Both the position numbers and the translations under genes were made by a program. Below, piece by piece: positions 43,737 to 55,448 of a stretch of 64,000 nt of DNA (its first letter is position 1; the number at the start of each line of letters is the position of its first letter). The DNA is taken from positions 5,743,452 to 5,807,451 of the forward strand of contig CM119270.1 in NCBI GenBank assembly GCA_051294375.1, given 5' to 3'. Below the pieces are notes generated by a model, which was not told the DNA's origin, searched no databases, and worked only from the letters and a program-made list of their open reading frames with translations. The stretch comes from Paraspadella gotoi (taxonomy: Eukaryota; Chaetognatha).

Positions 43737-44973
43737 GAGCGACAAGTGGTTAACCGCTCGACGATTTGTCTCATTTTAACAAACGAGAATAGGCGAGAAA
43801 GAAGCTTGCTAAGCTTGCTTAGCAAGCAAGACGACCTCGTTGCAGTCGCACGCACGGACGCGTTTGTGACTTTCGCTCGGACGCTCTCCTGTCACCGATT
43901 CGTACAATTTTCGCTTTAAAACTCCTAAAATGTTTTAACTTAGTGAGAGATATATGAAATGCGAATCGGGAGAGAAAAAGTTAGTAGTTTTATACTGAAT
44001 TTTTTGCTTTACCGCTATATTTTGTTCGATTTAACATGCGTATTTAGTATCATGTAAACATATTTGCTTTGGATGTATCAATTTTTCAGCATACCACTCT
44101 GAGTCCAATCAAATATAAAACAAACAAAATGGAAGCGTAAGTTTCCCTTTTTCGCTGGGGAAGAAATAAAAAAAAATCATTTAAAAAAAATGATTTTTTT
44201 TCTTTTAGAAGCTGAAATCTTTTGATAAAATTGGGAAATATTTTCTTTTTAAAATTAAAAAAAAAGAAAAATAAATTAAAATTTTGAAAAAAAAAGAAAA
44301 CACTTAATAGTTTACATTTTCGTAAAGAGTATTCTCTAGTAATATGTATGACATAAAAAAGTAAGTACAAAAAAATAAAATCCTACGAAAAAATTCGGTT
44401 GTGGAAATTCGCCGGAAAAAAAAGAAATTCCAACAACGAGAAATATTTCTTTTTTTAAATTTTCAAGAGATGAGGAATTTTCATTTTAAAACCGACGAAA
44501 ATTTGTATACTTTTTCAGATAAAACTTAACCAAAACTTTTAAACATTTTTTTAAATAAATGTTTTGCATCATCGGTATGAAGGTAGTATAAGAATTATTC
44601 AACATGTCAATAGCCGATTGTCAATTCTATTTTGATAACAAAAAAAGGCAACGACGCAGGTTAAACCGTTTGGCGGTCGGAAAAAAAAACTTTGTAAGAA
44701 AATATTTCTGTTTTAAAAATTCCACTTTTTCGTGATTTTTGTACTTTTTCCACTGTTTATATGTTGTACTACTTTTTTTCCTACCTTTTGAAGTCTTGAA
44801 AAGAAAAAAAAAACATTTCAAGAGCTCCTACTATTTCATTAAAAAAAAACAATGAGATTATAAAAAAATTAAAATAAGAAAAAGTCGATTGTACAGTTAG
44901 ATTTTTGTCAGAATAAAAAAAATTCAAGAGGAAACTCTCAACAGAAAAAGAACTAAAAGTGAAGTCCCTTGAG

Positions 44974-44975
<2 letters not shown>

Positions 44976-45050
<75 letters not shown>

Positions 45051-45379
45051 AGCTCTAACTCTCTCTCGGTCTTCCTTTTACTCTCCATCAAGTAAAAATC
45101 CTTAACTACAAAAAAATAAAAAAAAAGTTGATACGAGTTGCGAGGGAAAAATAGGTGAAAAAAATTTCAAGAACATTGGATAAATAATCTTTTCTTTCGC
45201 GAAGGTAGACTATTTTTTGACTAATTTCTATGGTAAATGACTTAATTAAATTCAATTTTCATAGTCACGAAAATAAAGAAAAATATGAGACCAGTATCAA
45301 AATAAAAAAAAATAACTGATAAAACAATAAGTACATTTGAAATCTGAGAGAGTGTGAGCGTGCAGTAGAGAGACGCAGG

Positions 45380-45459
<80 letters not shown>

Positions 45460-45475
45460 GGAAGAGAGAGAAGAG
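44976..45475. repeat. paired (CT)n and (GA)n tracts
   Basis: (CT)n at 44976-45050 and (GA)n at 45378-45475, complementary and about 330 bp apart. Confidence 0.93.
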
Positions 45476-45525
45476 AAAAGAAAGGGATAGAACAGGCATG
45501 AAAGAATATAACATAAACATTAAAC

Positions 45526-45612
45526 ATCAAAGCCTGTCCAAAGTCAGGGCAAGATAGCTTATTTATTAATATATTGGTAATTTTTATATTGGGTTTTACC
45601 AATTTCATAAAA
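45526..45612 (+). repeat. interspersed repeat family A, shorter copy
   Basis: Shares AAAGCCTGTCCAAAGTCAGG and GCAAGATAGCTTATTTATTA with the copy 300 bp downstream, and ends with the TTTTTATATTGG motif. Confidence 0.85.
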
Positions 45613-45734
45613 TTCAGCTCCTTGTATTTTGATGCTAGTGCGGAGTACAATAAGTATTCCCCGATCTTAATACTAAAGGGAGTGGTCTTTTTATACAATT
45701 GAAACATCTTTGAAATATTTTCCACTTCATTGAT

Positions 45735-45928
45735 AGGGAAGCCGGTACTCTGGGAGTATAAACGGACTGTGAGAGAGTCTTGATTGAAAGCTTGCAGGGA
45801 CCTGCTATGTAATTATCTTGTAAGAGTGATGGAGGCCTTAAACCACCAAAGCCTGTCCAAAGTCAGGGGCAAGATAGCTTATTTATTAAATGAATGGATA
45901 ATTTTTATATTGGTTGTACAAAATTTCA
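45735..45928 (+). repeat. interspersed repeat family A, longest copy
   Basis: 45821-45928 matches the PKA intron copy closely. The preceding 85 bp (CGGTACTCTGGGAGTATAAA ... GAGTGATGG) may be the upstream part of the same element. It ends ATATTGGTTGTACAAAATTT. Confidence 0.8.
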
Positions 45929-46626
45929 GTATTCATATCTATAAATAGGATAACATCTCTAATACGATGCGAGCAAAATAGAAAAAGAAACGGTAACCTA
46001 AGGGTAGCATATTTTACTGTTAAGTTTTGCGCTTTATCGTAAACATATTAGTTTAAAAGAAAGTATCATTCGAAGCTCTAATTTTTTGGCTTTAACTTTT
46101 TTTCAAATTTTTATTCCCAAACGCTTTTTTGTTAAACGTATTGCGTATATAATATTTTATTAATAAAGTCTCGCGTCACAAACAAGTAGAATCAATTTGT
46201 GGTCGGTTTTTTTGAATTTTTAAAAATCACAATTCGCGGGTTTTTATTCGCTTTTTATTTATTTTATTTTCTTTTTCAATCATTGATTTAAAAGTCTTCT
46301 TTTTTGGTTTGTGCATTCGCGTCACGTAGACCCGTAATTTTTCTTGTCGCTTAAAAGAAAAAAATAATTTTTTCTAGATTTTTTTATTAGTACCTTTTTT
46401 TTTCATTGCGACCATACGATTTAAACGACAATGACGACGACGACGACGACGACGACTCAGGAAAAGAAAACGATGACGAAGATATCTGTGGATTGTCTTT
46501 ATCTCAAACTGAGTAATGTAAACAAATGTCACACGGGGATGCATTTAGAAAGAGAGATGAAGAGAAAAAAGGGTGGAAGCCAGAGCGAGAAGAATATATG
46601 AGATAGAGAGGAGAGAGATAAGATAG

Positions 46627-46633
<7 letters not shown>

Positions 46634-46670
<37 letters not shown>

Positions 46671-46738
46671 ATGTTTTGATCACTTTTTTCTAAACCTCAG
46701 CGTTAATCTTAACATTCCGCCTCAGTTTTATTTCGTGT

Positions 46739-46823
<85 letters not shown>

Positions 46824-47205
46824 CTCTCTATCTCTCGCTTTTGATTTCGCCTCATCTTCAATATTAATCCTCAAGATAAGGCAACAGTAGTGATTCCCTC
46901 TCGAGTGAATTGAATATTGTATAAAAATACCCAGAGAGAGAGAAAGAGAGAAATGGAGAGAGAATTAGAGAAAGAGAGGGAGAGTGTGTGTGTGTGTGTG
47001 TGTGAGTGTGTGTTTGTGAGAGAGAGAGAGGAAGAGAAGAGAGAGAAGAGAGAGGAGAGATGAGAGAGAGAGAGGAGAGAGAAGAAGAGAGAGAGAGAGA
47101 GAGAGGAAAGACGAGAGAGAGAAGAGAGAGAGAGAGAAGAGAGAGAGAGAAGAGAAGAGAAGAGAGAGAATAGGAGAGAGAGAGAGACGAAGAGGAGAGA
47201 GAGAG

Positions 47206-47240
<35 letters not shown>
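46634..47240. repeat. dense (GA)n/(CT)n/(GT)n field
   Basis: (GA)n at 46634-46666, (CT)n at 46741-46820, (GT)n at 46983-47012 and interrupted GA at 47018-47240. Serine/leucine frames across it are repeat by-products. Confidence 0.93.
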
Positions 47241-47243
<3 letters not shown>

Positions 47244-47284
47244 TTGAAAAAACAAAGTCGGAACTGGCCACGATCATTAGCGGA

Positions 47285-47737
47285 TTAATTATTAAATTAA
47301 TTAATTTGTTCCAAAATGTTTGATTTCAGGTATTTTTATCACTGAACACGACAAACGTATTCATTTAAACTCATTTCCGCTCAGACGATTCCTTCGCAAC
47401 TTGATTTCCAGCTTAATCACACACTTTCCAACCCACTTACAAAATTTACGGTCAATTGCCCCATCCACTTATGAGTAATTGGCGTTCAAATAGTGAAATA
47501 TATATTTTTTTGTTTTTTCCATTTAAACTTTTTTCTACTCGTACGATTCCATCGAAACTTCATATCCAGCTCAATCACACACTTCCCCACTCACACACAA
47601 AGTTTCATTTTGATCCAACCATCTAATCATGAGTAATTTGAGTTTTTTGCTAAGGTGGGGCGGACGGACGGACAGACAGACAGACAGACAGACAGCCAAA
47701 CGGACGGACGGACAGACGGACGGACGGACGGACGGAC
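47285..47737 (-). mobile_element. partial copy of the 36-kb TIR element
   Basis: Reverse orientation of 36250-37010. It carries the same two roughly 110-bp units (AATCACACACTTCCCCACTC and AATCACACACTTTCCAACCC), the same ATTAATT junction and the same (GGAC/AGAC)n tract at 47656-47736. The element's termini are not found here, so it is truncated. Confidence 0.8.
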
Positions 47738-48232
47738 TAAAAAAGAAAAAAATATATCTATATCCCTTTATGACAAACAAGAACTTATTCCAGACAGAAG
47801 TAATGGTATCTTCATTAAAAGAGTGTATTAGTGTCAAAAAGAGACAAAAAAATAATAAAATATAAAATTTTGCCGGAGTATAAATCAAAGATAAAGATAA
47901 ATATCCAAAATTTCAAATTGGCAAATATTATTTTCGTAACGTTTCCGCCAGGACGGATCCCACATAAAATCAAGATTTACTCTTTTGTTAACATCTTTTA
48001 CTTCGTTACTTTTTTTCTTTCGTTCAGCACAATCCATACGTATAATTTTTTTGTGAGGTGATTTGTTACACCTGTCAAATAATGTCAACAAAAAAAAAAG
48101 AGACTAATGATAGTTTATGACTGAAATAAAAAGCAATTAATCGCGACGCCTCCGAATGGCACCGTGGGGGGCGATGACGCTCTTCTCATAAAAAGAAAGA
48201 GAACATCCCACTTCAAATAATTTACATAGGAC

Positions 48233-48266
48233 AGAGAGAGAGACAGAGGAGAGAGAGTAGAGAGCC

Positions 48267-48300
<34 letters not shown>
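48233..48300. repeat. (GA)n microsatellite
   Basis: Interrupted GA tract. 48300-49000 is AT-rich with no gene seen. Confidence 0.9.
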
Positions 48301-48301
<1 letters not shown>

Positions 48302-49002
48302 CAAAGAAAAAAGGCGAAAAGGTCACAGACAAAAGTACAAAGCACTGTGATTTACATTTCTTTTCATATTAAGAAATTCAGTTTAAAAATATTTGCAGCA
48401 TATGTATAAATTATTACAAGCGTTAAACAAATGTTATTTTCTACTTCATTATGTTTTTTTTTTAAATTATCCGTCTCTGAGCTTATATTGAATTCACATG
48501 TAACTGTTGGTTTGGTTAAAAGAAAAATTTTTATCTTCATGTATATTTTTCGGTTTTTTTTTAATCAAAACTACTTCCAACTCATTTTTTTAACCACAGT
48601 ACTCTTATGTTTGTAGTATATCAGAAGTAATTCGGTAAGTTAAGTGGTTAGTGGTTAGTGAGTGAAAGATTTTGCGCGTGAAAAGCGAATAAAGTGACAA
48701 AAAAAAACAACAAACTGGTTTTTACCTTCGCGGATAAAAAAAAATTGAAAAACAAAGAAAATTCTAAATTCAGAAAAAAAGAAACGAATTTATCGACGAC
48801 AACGATTTATTCCTTTCGCTGGACAATCGTAGACAATAATGAAAAAAAATGAAAGAAAGAAACGAGAAACGAGAAAAAAAGGAAAAAATAGAAAAACTCG
48901 AATGCCGAAGAAAACCTGTATATCCGGTTTCAGTATCGACATCGGCATGGTGGGTGGATCGAAACCGGTACGAATCGTATAATTGGGTCGTGATACGAAT
49001 CG

Positions 49003-49232
49003 ATTATCACCGGTCGATGTGAAATTCCGACGCCGACGTGTGACAATGATGTTTGGCCGCTTCGCATCGAAGAATAAAAATATAATATGATGCTTTCACA
49101 GATATAAAGANNNNNNNNNNATCGATTATCACCGGTGGATGTGAAATTCTGACGCCGACGTGTGACAAAGATGTTTGGCCGCTTCGCATCGAAGAATAAA
49201 AATACAATATGATGCTTTCACAGATATAAAGA
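49003..49232 (+). repeat. direct duplication around a 10-N gap
   Basis: 49003-49110 and 49121-49232 share TTATCACCGGT(C/G)GATGTG, GACGCCGACGTGTGACAA and GATGTTTGGCCGCTTCGCAT at about 96% identity, separated by 10 N (49111-49120). Most simply two contig ends that overlap but were not merged. Confidence 0.9.
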
Positions 49233-50214
49233 AATAAAGAAAGAAAAAAAATTACAAAAAAATGGGGAACAGCTGGGAAAAAAAACGAGTTTTAATATTC
49301 CAAAACCTTTTCAACGACATACCTTATATGCCTCCCTCCCCGCGGTAGCAGATGTCGTACAAACTCACAGATGCCGTACATATCTTTGGATGCCCTACAC
49401 ATTCACAGTTGCCATGCGTCCTCAGTCAATCACAGATGACTTGCACACATAAACTTTCCATTCACACTCGAATGACTCCACGACATTTACTCTTACCCAC
49501 ATAAAAAGAGGCCCTTCCTACTGTCACAAATATAACTTCGCCCATGAGTGACCACACGCATTTGTCTCTCCCACACCCACAGACCTCTCCTCCCCCACAC
49601 ACTTCACCCCACACCCCCAAATGACCCCCCAAGGTTCTCTCGATCTGGTTTTTCTACTTTTTTCATAATCGTCCATTTTTATTCATGAAATGCGAAGTCA
49701 CGCGTCTCAACTCGATCGACTCTTTGTTGTCGTCGTCGTCGTCGTCGTCGTCGAGCGTCGTCGTTTTTGTTGTTGTTTTCTGGAAAAAAAATTTCCAACA
49801 ACGGTTTTTGGAGTTTCATAGAATTTAGAGTTTTTTTATTATTTTTTTATTTTTTTGTTTCTTGTGTTTTTCTTTTTTGGTTGTTGCAGTTAGTTCGAGT
49901 TTGATAGGAAAAGTGGATTTAGATAAATTTAGATAAATTGATCATATCTTGTGTAAGATCCACGTGTTTTAGATAAACTATTTGTAGTATCTATATATAT
50001 ACTTTTTTTTTAGAAAGGCGAGACGTTTTTATTTTGTTGTTCTGTCCGAAACCACTAATTACTTACGAATTAGTTTTTAGTTTTATTCTTTCCTCAATTT
50101 TATAATTTTTAGTAATAATTATCCAAGACATAATTATTTGAGCAGTTGTGATATAAATCCTTTCTTTTTCGTTGTTTGAAGTGAGTAAAGAAAGTTTGAT
50201 TTGGAGTGTGACAA

Positions 50215-50330
50215 CGATTGGTTTTATTAATTCAAAAGAGACATGTTTCGGCTTTACTTTCAAGCCTTCATCAGCAGTTAAAAAAGCTATGTAGTACCGT
50301 TTGATGCGTTGCTTAAAAATCAACCGATAG
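50215..50330 (-). other. hammerhead-like motif in a possible retroelement end
   Basis: Minus strand reads CTGATGAAGGCTTGAAAGTA then AAGCCGAAACATGTC: a CUGAUGA box, a 5-bp stem (GGCUU/AAGCC), then GAAAC and self-complementary ACAUGU followed by C. Differs from the ribozyme core by one extra A before the stem, and flanking sequence does not form a clear stem I. Possibly a decayed Penelope-like or other hammerhead-bearing element end. Confidence 0.4.
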
Positions 50331-50859
50331 CGAATTTGAAGTGGAGAGTAAAAAAATAAAAATAGATAAACTAATAGGCGTCATTAACTGTCAATGAATT
50401 TGGATCCAACTCCGCGTATAAACATCGCTTCGCCACTCGGAGCGCGATGTCTCGTTGGCGAGGACAACGAGACAACAACGACGACAACGACGACAACGAC
50501 GACAACGAAAGCGACTCAGTTTTCTAGAGACTATTTCACGTTCGCCATTTCCGATGACGTCGCTCTCTCGATGACGACGACGACGTGTAGACGTCACGTG
50601 ATGAGGGAGATTTACTTCTCACATTAACTTATTAACTTATTATCGGATGATTATTGTTAATGAGAAAGGTTAACGGGCAGACAATGATTTTCATGGAATC
50701 GGAATAGACTTTAACATTATGTTTAATTTTTTAATTTTTGCTCTTGATAATGAAGCCGAGTCGCAGACATCGTCGAATTCATTGCCAACGAAGATGATGA
50801 TGATTATGATAAAGAGGATGATTACAACTGGAGATGATATTGAATTCTTTCCGAGGGGG

Positions 50860-51103
50860 GCGGACGATGACAACGATGACGACGATGACGAAGATGATGA
50901 AGATGAGGAAGATGACGACGATGACGAAGATGACGTAGATGACGACGATGACGAAGATGACGACGATGACGAAGAAGACGATCGGTGATTATGGTGATGA
51001 TGACGTGATCAAAGATCAATGATCAAAGACGTGAGCGATTTAGTTTTTGAATATGGAATCATATTCCTTATTTCCTGTGACGTCGATGATGAAAGAAAAA
51101 CCA

Positions 51104-51138
<35 letters not shown>

Positions 51139-51140
51139 AG
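50860..51140. repeat. (GAT/GAC)n trinucleotide field
   Basis: Interrupted GATGAC repeats at 50860-50985 and (GAC)n at 51105-51140. The acidic Asp/Glu frames have no flanking coding sequence and are not called genes. Confidence 0.9.
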
Positions 51141-51546
51141 AAATAAACGGCGGGAAAGACGACGATAGTGACAAAACGGATGACAGAGCATTTTGTCGTG
51201 GCTTTGTCAATAAAACGATTTTTAGAGATTCTATTTGTCATCGATAAATAGATGAGCATCTTTTTTAGTTTTTTCCTTAAATCAATTTCTTTTCAAAAGT
51301 AAAGGTATGTATAAAATATAATACTAAACAATTGTGAATACATATATTTCAGAATTTTTTTTTTCCTTTACACACATCACAAAAAAATCTTATCATTAAT
51401 CAACATTATCATAATAAAAAACGACATTTAATTTCAATCAACAAAAACACACAAAAGACAAATGCGACACAGAATTAAATTGAAAGGGAATGGAATAGGA
51501 CGAGTAAGCATGATGTAAATAACGAAATTATGTAGTTTGTACTCAC

Positions 51547-51579
51547 ACCAATGGAGTTCCGACGCTTTGTCGCTTTGAC
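51547..51579 (-). CDS. candidate 33-nt cassette exon, phase 1-1
   Basis: Acceptor TTTTTTTCAG and donor GGT/GTGAGTAC bound 33 nt which, in phase 1, read (G)QSDKASELHW plus one base. It is symmetric (phase 1 in and out), so it can be included or skipped. Lies between the candidate exon at 51651 and PKA exon 2. Small cassette exons occur at the same place in vertebrate PKA Cbeta genes (established). Membership here is inference. Confidence 0.4.
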
Positions 51580-51608
51580 CTGAAAAAAATATAAGATCAT
51601 TAATTCTT

Positions 51609-51650
<42 letters not shown>

Positions 51651-51651
<1 letters not shown>

Positions 51652-51707
51652 TGTCAAAGATGGAATTGAGCCTAATCTTGTTTTTCCTTGAGTTCGACTC
51701 GAACCTT
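51651..51707 (-). CDS. candidate 57-nt cassette exon, phase 1-1
   Basis: Acceptor ATTTGTGCAG, donor GACAG/GTGAGAGAG running straight into a (GA)n tract. In phase 1 it encodes (E)GSSRTQGKTRLGSIPSLT plus one base, with no stop. Basic and Ser/Thr-rich. Symmetric, and follows the ATG exon at 51970. Function unknown; could belong to an alternative PKA N-terminus or to another gene. Confidence 0.45.
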
Positions 51708-51969
51708 CTGCACAAATAATAGGCGAATCAAAACTTTGCTTAAAATCGTTCAATCACAAAAAATCATAAATGAATAAAATTATTTAAACCTGGAACTTTC
51801 TATTAATTTCGTTATTACGTTATAAAAACTCTCCTAATATTTTTGGGCATCATTGTTATTTAATTCCGAGAGATGTCTCGACCGTTCGGAACTTCCGCCC
51901 GTTTATCGGAAACAAAAGACAAGCGGAATGTATTAGGGATGAGCATTGATTCGTCAAATGTTTGCTCAC

Positions 51970-52021
51970 CTGTGGGTACCTCAGCCTTCTTTTTCTTCAA
52001 CAGAGTGGAGATGGCCGACAT
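51970..52021 (-). CDS. candidate alternative first exon of PKA-C (MSAIS...)
   Basis: 52 nt: MSAISTLLKKKKAEVPT plus G, then donor ACAG/GTGAGCAAA. Phase 1, so a direct splice to PKA exon 2 (TC|AAA GAA) would give ...EVPT-V-KEFLARAKEDF. The basic KKKK stretch replaces the myristoylated MGN start. PKA-C genes of several animals use alternative first exons at this junction (established). The link here is by phase, strand and order only. It could be the start of an unrelated gene. Confidence 0.5.
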
Positions 52022-53824
52022 GATGTTCGGATAAGTTTGTAAACTCTTCTCAGTTTGTTTATGTTTTAATTATTATTTGGCGTGCTCCCTCCTTTTTTTG
52101 TTTTGTTTATTTTTTTTTAAATATTTTTCGTTGTTACTATTTTTCTTTCCCTATTTTTGTCAACTCCGCGAGTTATTATCTCCGTCTCTCTCTCTCTCTC
52201 TCTCACACACACTCTCTCTTTTCCCCCACTTCGTAGCCTTGGAGTTTAATGTCTTTCAATCGCCCTCACTCTCTCTCTATCTCGCTCGCTCGAGTCGGCG
52301 TAGTATTTTCTCCCGAGTCGCTTATCATTTATTTGATTTTTTTGTGTTTAGTTTATCCCTTGTTTATCTTTTATTTATCCTTCACGCGTCATTACTCCTC
52401 GCTCGGCGTCGGCCATTTTGAGGACTTGGATGAGGACGACGAGGAGGAAGAGAACGACGACGACGACGACGATGGAAACGAAGAGTTTGACAACGACGAC
52501 GAAGGCGGCCTGCGTGAAATGAATAAGAGATGTTTTAGGAATCGAGAATGATTAGTAATGGGGAGGGTCAACAGCGATATGGACAATTTGCAATAAATTA
52601 CGATAGAGTTTAGAATTAAGAGTTAACAATTTTTTTTTCTTTTAAAAATCACTATTAAGATAGAGTGCCTTGGCTATATAACGTATAGTTTATAAAGTTA
52701 CAAGCTCGTAAACGATGAGCAATTCCTTTTTTTCTCAGCTGTGATCTTGACGTAGTAAACAACGATGAAAAATTTAAAAATTTAAAAATAATAGCTATAA
52801 ATTTTTTTTTAGATTCTCCCCAGATGTGTCTTTCAATTAAGTAATAAACTACTTTTTTCAATATACTTATAACTTTTATCGAATGCTAAATTTGAGGCGA
52901 TATATCTGTTTATCTCATAGGAACCGCCATGACGAAGGTTCCATCGCGTTTAATTTTTTATCTCTGACGTCACATTTCTTATTCTTGTGATATTGTCGTC
53001 ACTTAGTCATTTTTTATCTGTTATGTAAAGATACGATCTCAACGAAGAAAAATGGGAAAACTAAAAAAAGTGTTAAGATAGTAAGATAGTTGGATAGTAA
53101 GATAGTTAAGATAGTATACTATCTTAACATTTTAGCCTACGAGTAGGCTCATTGTTGGCGGATGAAGTTCGTTATGATTTCGGCGAAGGTTGACAAAATT
53201 TGTAAAAGTAAAGTCGAGTGGGCGTTTACCTCGAAAGTCGATTGCGAAAAATGTCACGAAAAATGAGGAAAAATAACCCCCTTTTTAAAAAAGATTTGAG
53301 AGAAAGAGAGAAAGAGAGAAAGAGAGAGAGTACAGAGAGTACAGAGAGTACAGAACGAGCGAAAACGTGAAATTATTTAATTACGATTTCTGAGGGCGAC
53401 CTTTTTTTCTTTCTTTTTTTTTTTCTTCTTGTCAAATTGTCGATCAAAAAAATGTGAATGACATACGACCGAACGAAGGGGAAAAAATATGAAGGACAAA
53501 AGTGGGACAAGCTGGGAACGTACAATTACGTTATTTATCATTTAGAAGAATTTTAAGTCTTTTTTACGTATTTGGAATATTATTTCGCTTCGTTTTTTTT
53601 ATTTTAGGCAGATGCGGAGATGACGGGCCGTTTGAAGAAAACGTGCTTTTCGACTTTTTAAGCTTTTAGACTTTAGCGACGAAACGACAGACAACTTTTG
53701 TAAACACGGTTGTCATTTTCAACTCCTACGGGGCGCGGTGGTTCGCCAGGCTCTCGAATAAACAACTGTTCCCCGCGTCGGACCGAGGGGGATATTTCGG
53801 GAGCCCGAGGTCGGCACATTGTAG
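52022..53824. other. no gene seen; GTTAAGATAGTA palindrome
   Basis: AT-rich with short (CT)n at 52185-52204 and (GAC)n at 52436-52475. A perfect 24-bp palindrome GTTAAGATAGTA/TACTATCTTAAC lies at 53105-53128, preceded by GATAGTAA direct repeats. 53700-53870 is CpG-rich and may be promoter-like, but the ATG there (53831) stops after five codons. Confidence 0.45.
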
Positions 53825-54009
53825 ATCAATATGGCGCCTCGTCGATGATTCGAGACTCGAACGCGAAAACCTGGAGTATCTGAGGTTGAAAGAAATGGGA
53901 AGAAAGGGAAGAAGTTAGAGATGAGAAATGGAAAAAAAAAAGAATAAGGAAAGAAAGAAAATAAGGATAAAAGTTTAACTTTAAAGTAAGAGGGTGAAGA
54001 AAAAGAGAA

Positions 54010-54272
54010 TATATTGTGGCGGTATATTCACACCGCCTCACGTCCACCATCCTTCAGCCAAATCCATTGGCTCAGAGGGGGAACACACCATCCCAGGCGT
54101 AGTGTTCCATCCACAGTCCTAACGACTTCCCTCTGCGTTGGCAAAGCGAGACCGTCCTAGGGTAACCGCGCCAGTGACTGGAGGCGTCACTGAGGGTCGG
54201 AAGCCCCCAAAGCCAACAGTGAGATGCCCCATCCCAATGGGCATCACAGGCAACCCGGCTGTTGCCATAATA
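54010..54272 (-). repeat. interspersed repeat family B, copy 2
   Basis: Minus strand matches 20090-20345: TATGGCAACAGCCGGGTTGC at the start, GTGACGCCTCCAGTCACTGG and GAGGGAAGTCGTTAGGAC inside, GGCGGTGTGAATATACCGCC at the end. Differences are scattered substitutions, so this is an older independent insertion. Confidence 0.88.
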
Positions 54273-54279
54273 TAATATT

Positions 54280-55308
54280 ATATATAATAAATCGTTAAAA
54301 CAAATGTAAAAGAATTCATTCGGATGGAAAGATAGGAAAATGGTCGATGAAATATTGAGATAAATATATAAACTGAAATTCGTAGATGATAAAACATTAT
54401 TTACAAAAAAAAACGTTGATTGTTCGACGCCGGTTACGATTTCCACTTATAAAGAATTGAAGTTTTCTAAAGGCTAGAATTGTAATCGCGAATCATTATC
54501 CACCACTCCTTTAATTTTGGAGGCTAAAGGTGGAAAATACCTGTTGCTTTAATTATTATATGATTAAATACAATCAAAATTAATATAAATTAATATAAAT
54601 TAACTTAAAATGTTTTGCTTGTGCGTTTCAAAAAAAAAAAAATTTAAATAACTGGATGAATAAAATATTTTACTTTCAAACCGCGAGATTAAAAGAAAAA
54701 AGAAACAATATAATTGAAAACAAATTCGGTCGATTAATCATTAAAAAATAAAGGAACCAAACGACTGTAGAACAAATGTCAATTTGCGATGAAGCGGAAC
54801 ACAGAATGAACATGGAAAAAGTCTTTCATTAAATTATTAATATTATAGTTTTAAATTTAAATAAAGTTTTTTTTTTCTGGTTAAAATCCGAGTCACGCAC
54901 TTCTTCGTCATCCGAGGCCAAAAAATCCTCCAAACTGAGAAGAGATTTCCCTTTTGTTTGCAATCGACGCGATAAGCGATCGAAAAAAAAATCGATCTTT
55001 AAGGTCGGTTTAAGTTTCGTTGGGTTTGGTTAGTTTAGGGATAACGAGTTAAACGATTATTTAAATGCTCCTTTGGATTCGCGATCGAGTGTCTATTTGT
55101 CTCAGTGGTCTTAGTGGTCAAACAAATGTAGCAGCGGGCAAAGAAACCACAGTGGCGTGGTAACTGTGGAAAACTAACATAATTTTTATATTGGTTGTAG
55201 CAATTTCATAATTAACATAAACTAGTAATTTTGCAACTTTCGTAACAAGGTTAATTTGCAAATTTTCATATATATGGCTTTTTTATTTTGAGGAAAGAGA
55301 GAGAGAGA

Positions 55309-55399
<91 letters not shown>

Positions 55400-55417
55400 A
55401 AGAGAGTGAGAGAGAGA

Positions 55418-55448
<31 letters not shown>

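Noticed and set aside
50719-50988. Acidic Asp/Glu-rich frame of 89 codons
   Set aside because: Trinucleotide repeat; no flanking exon structure, and the opposite strand is equally open.
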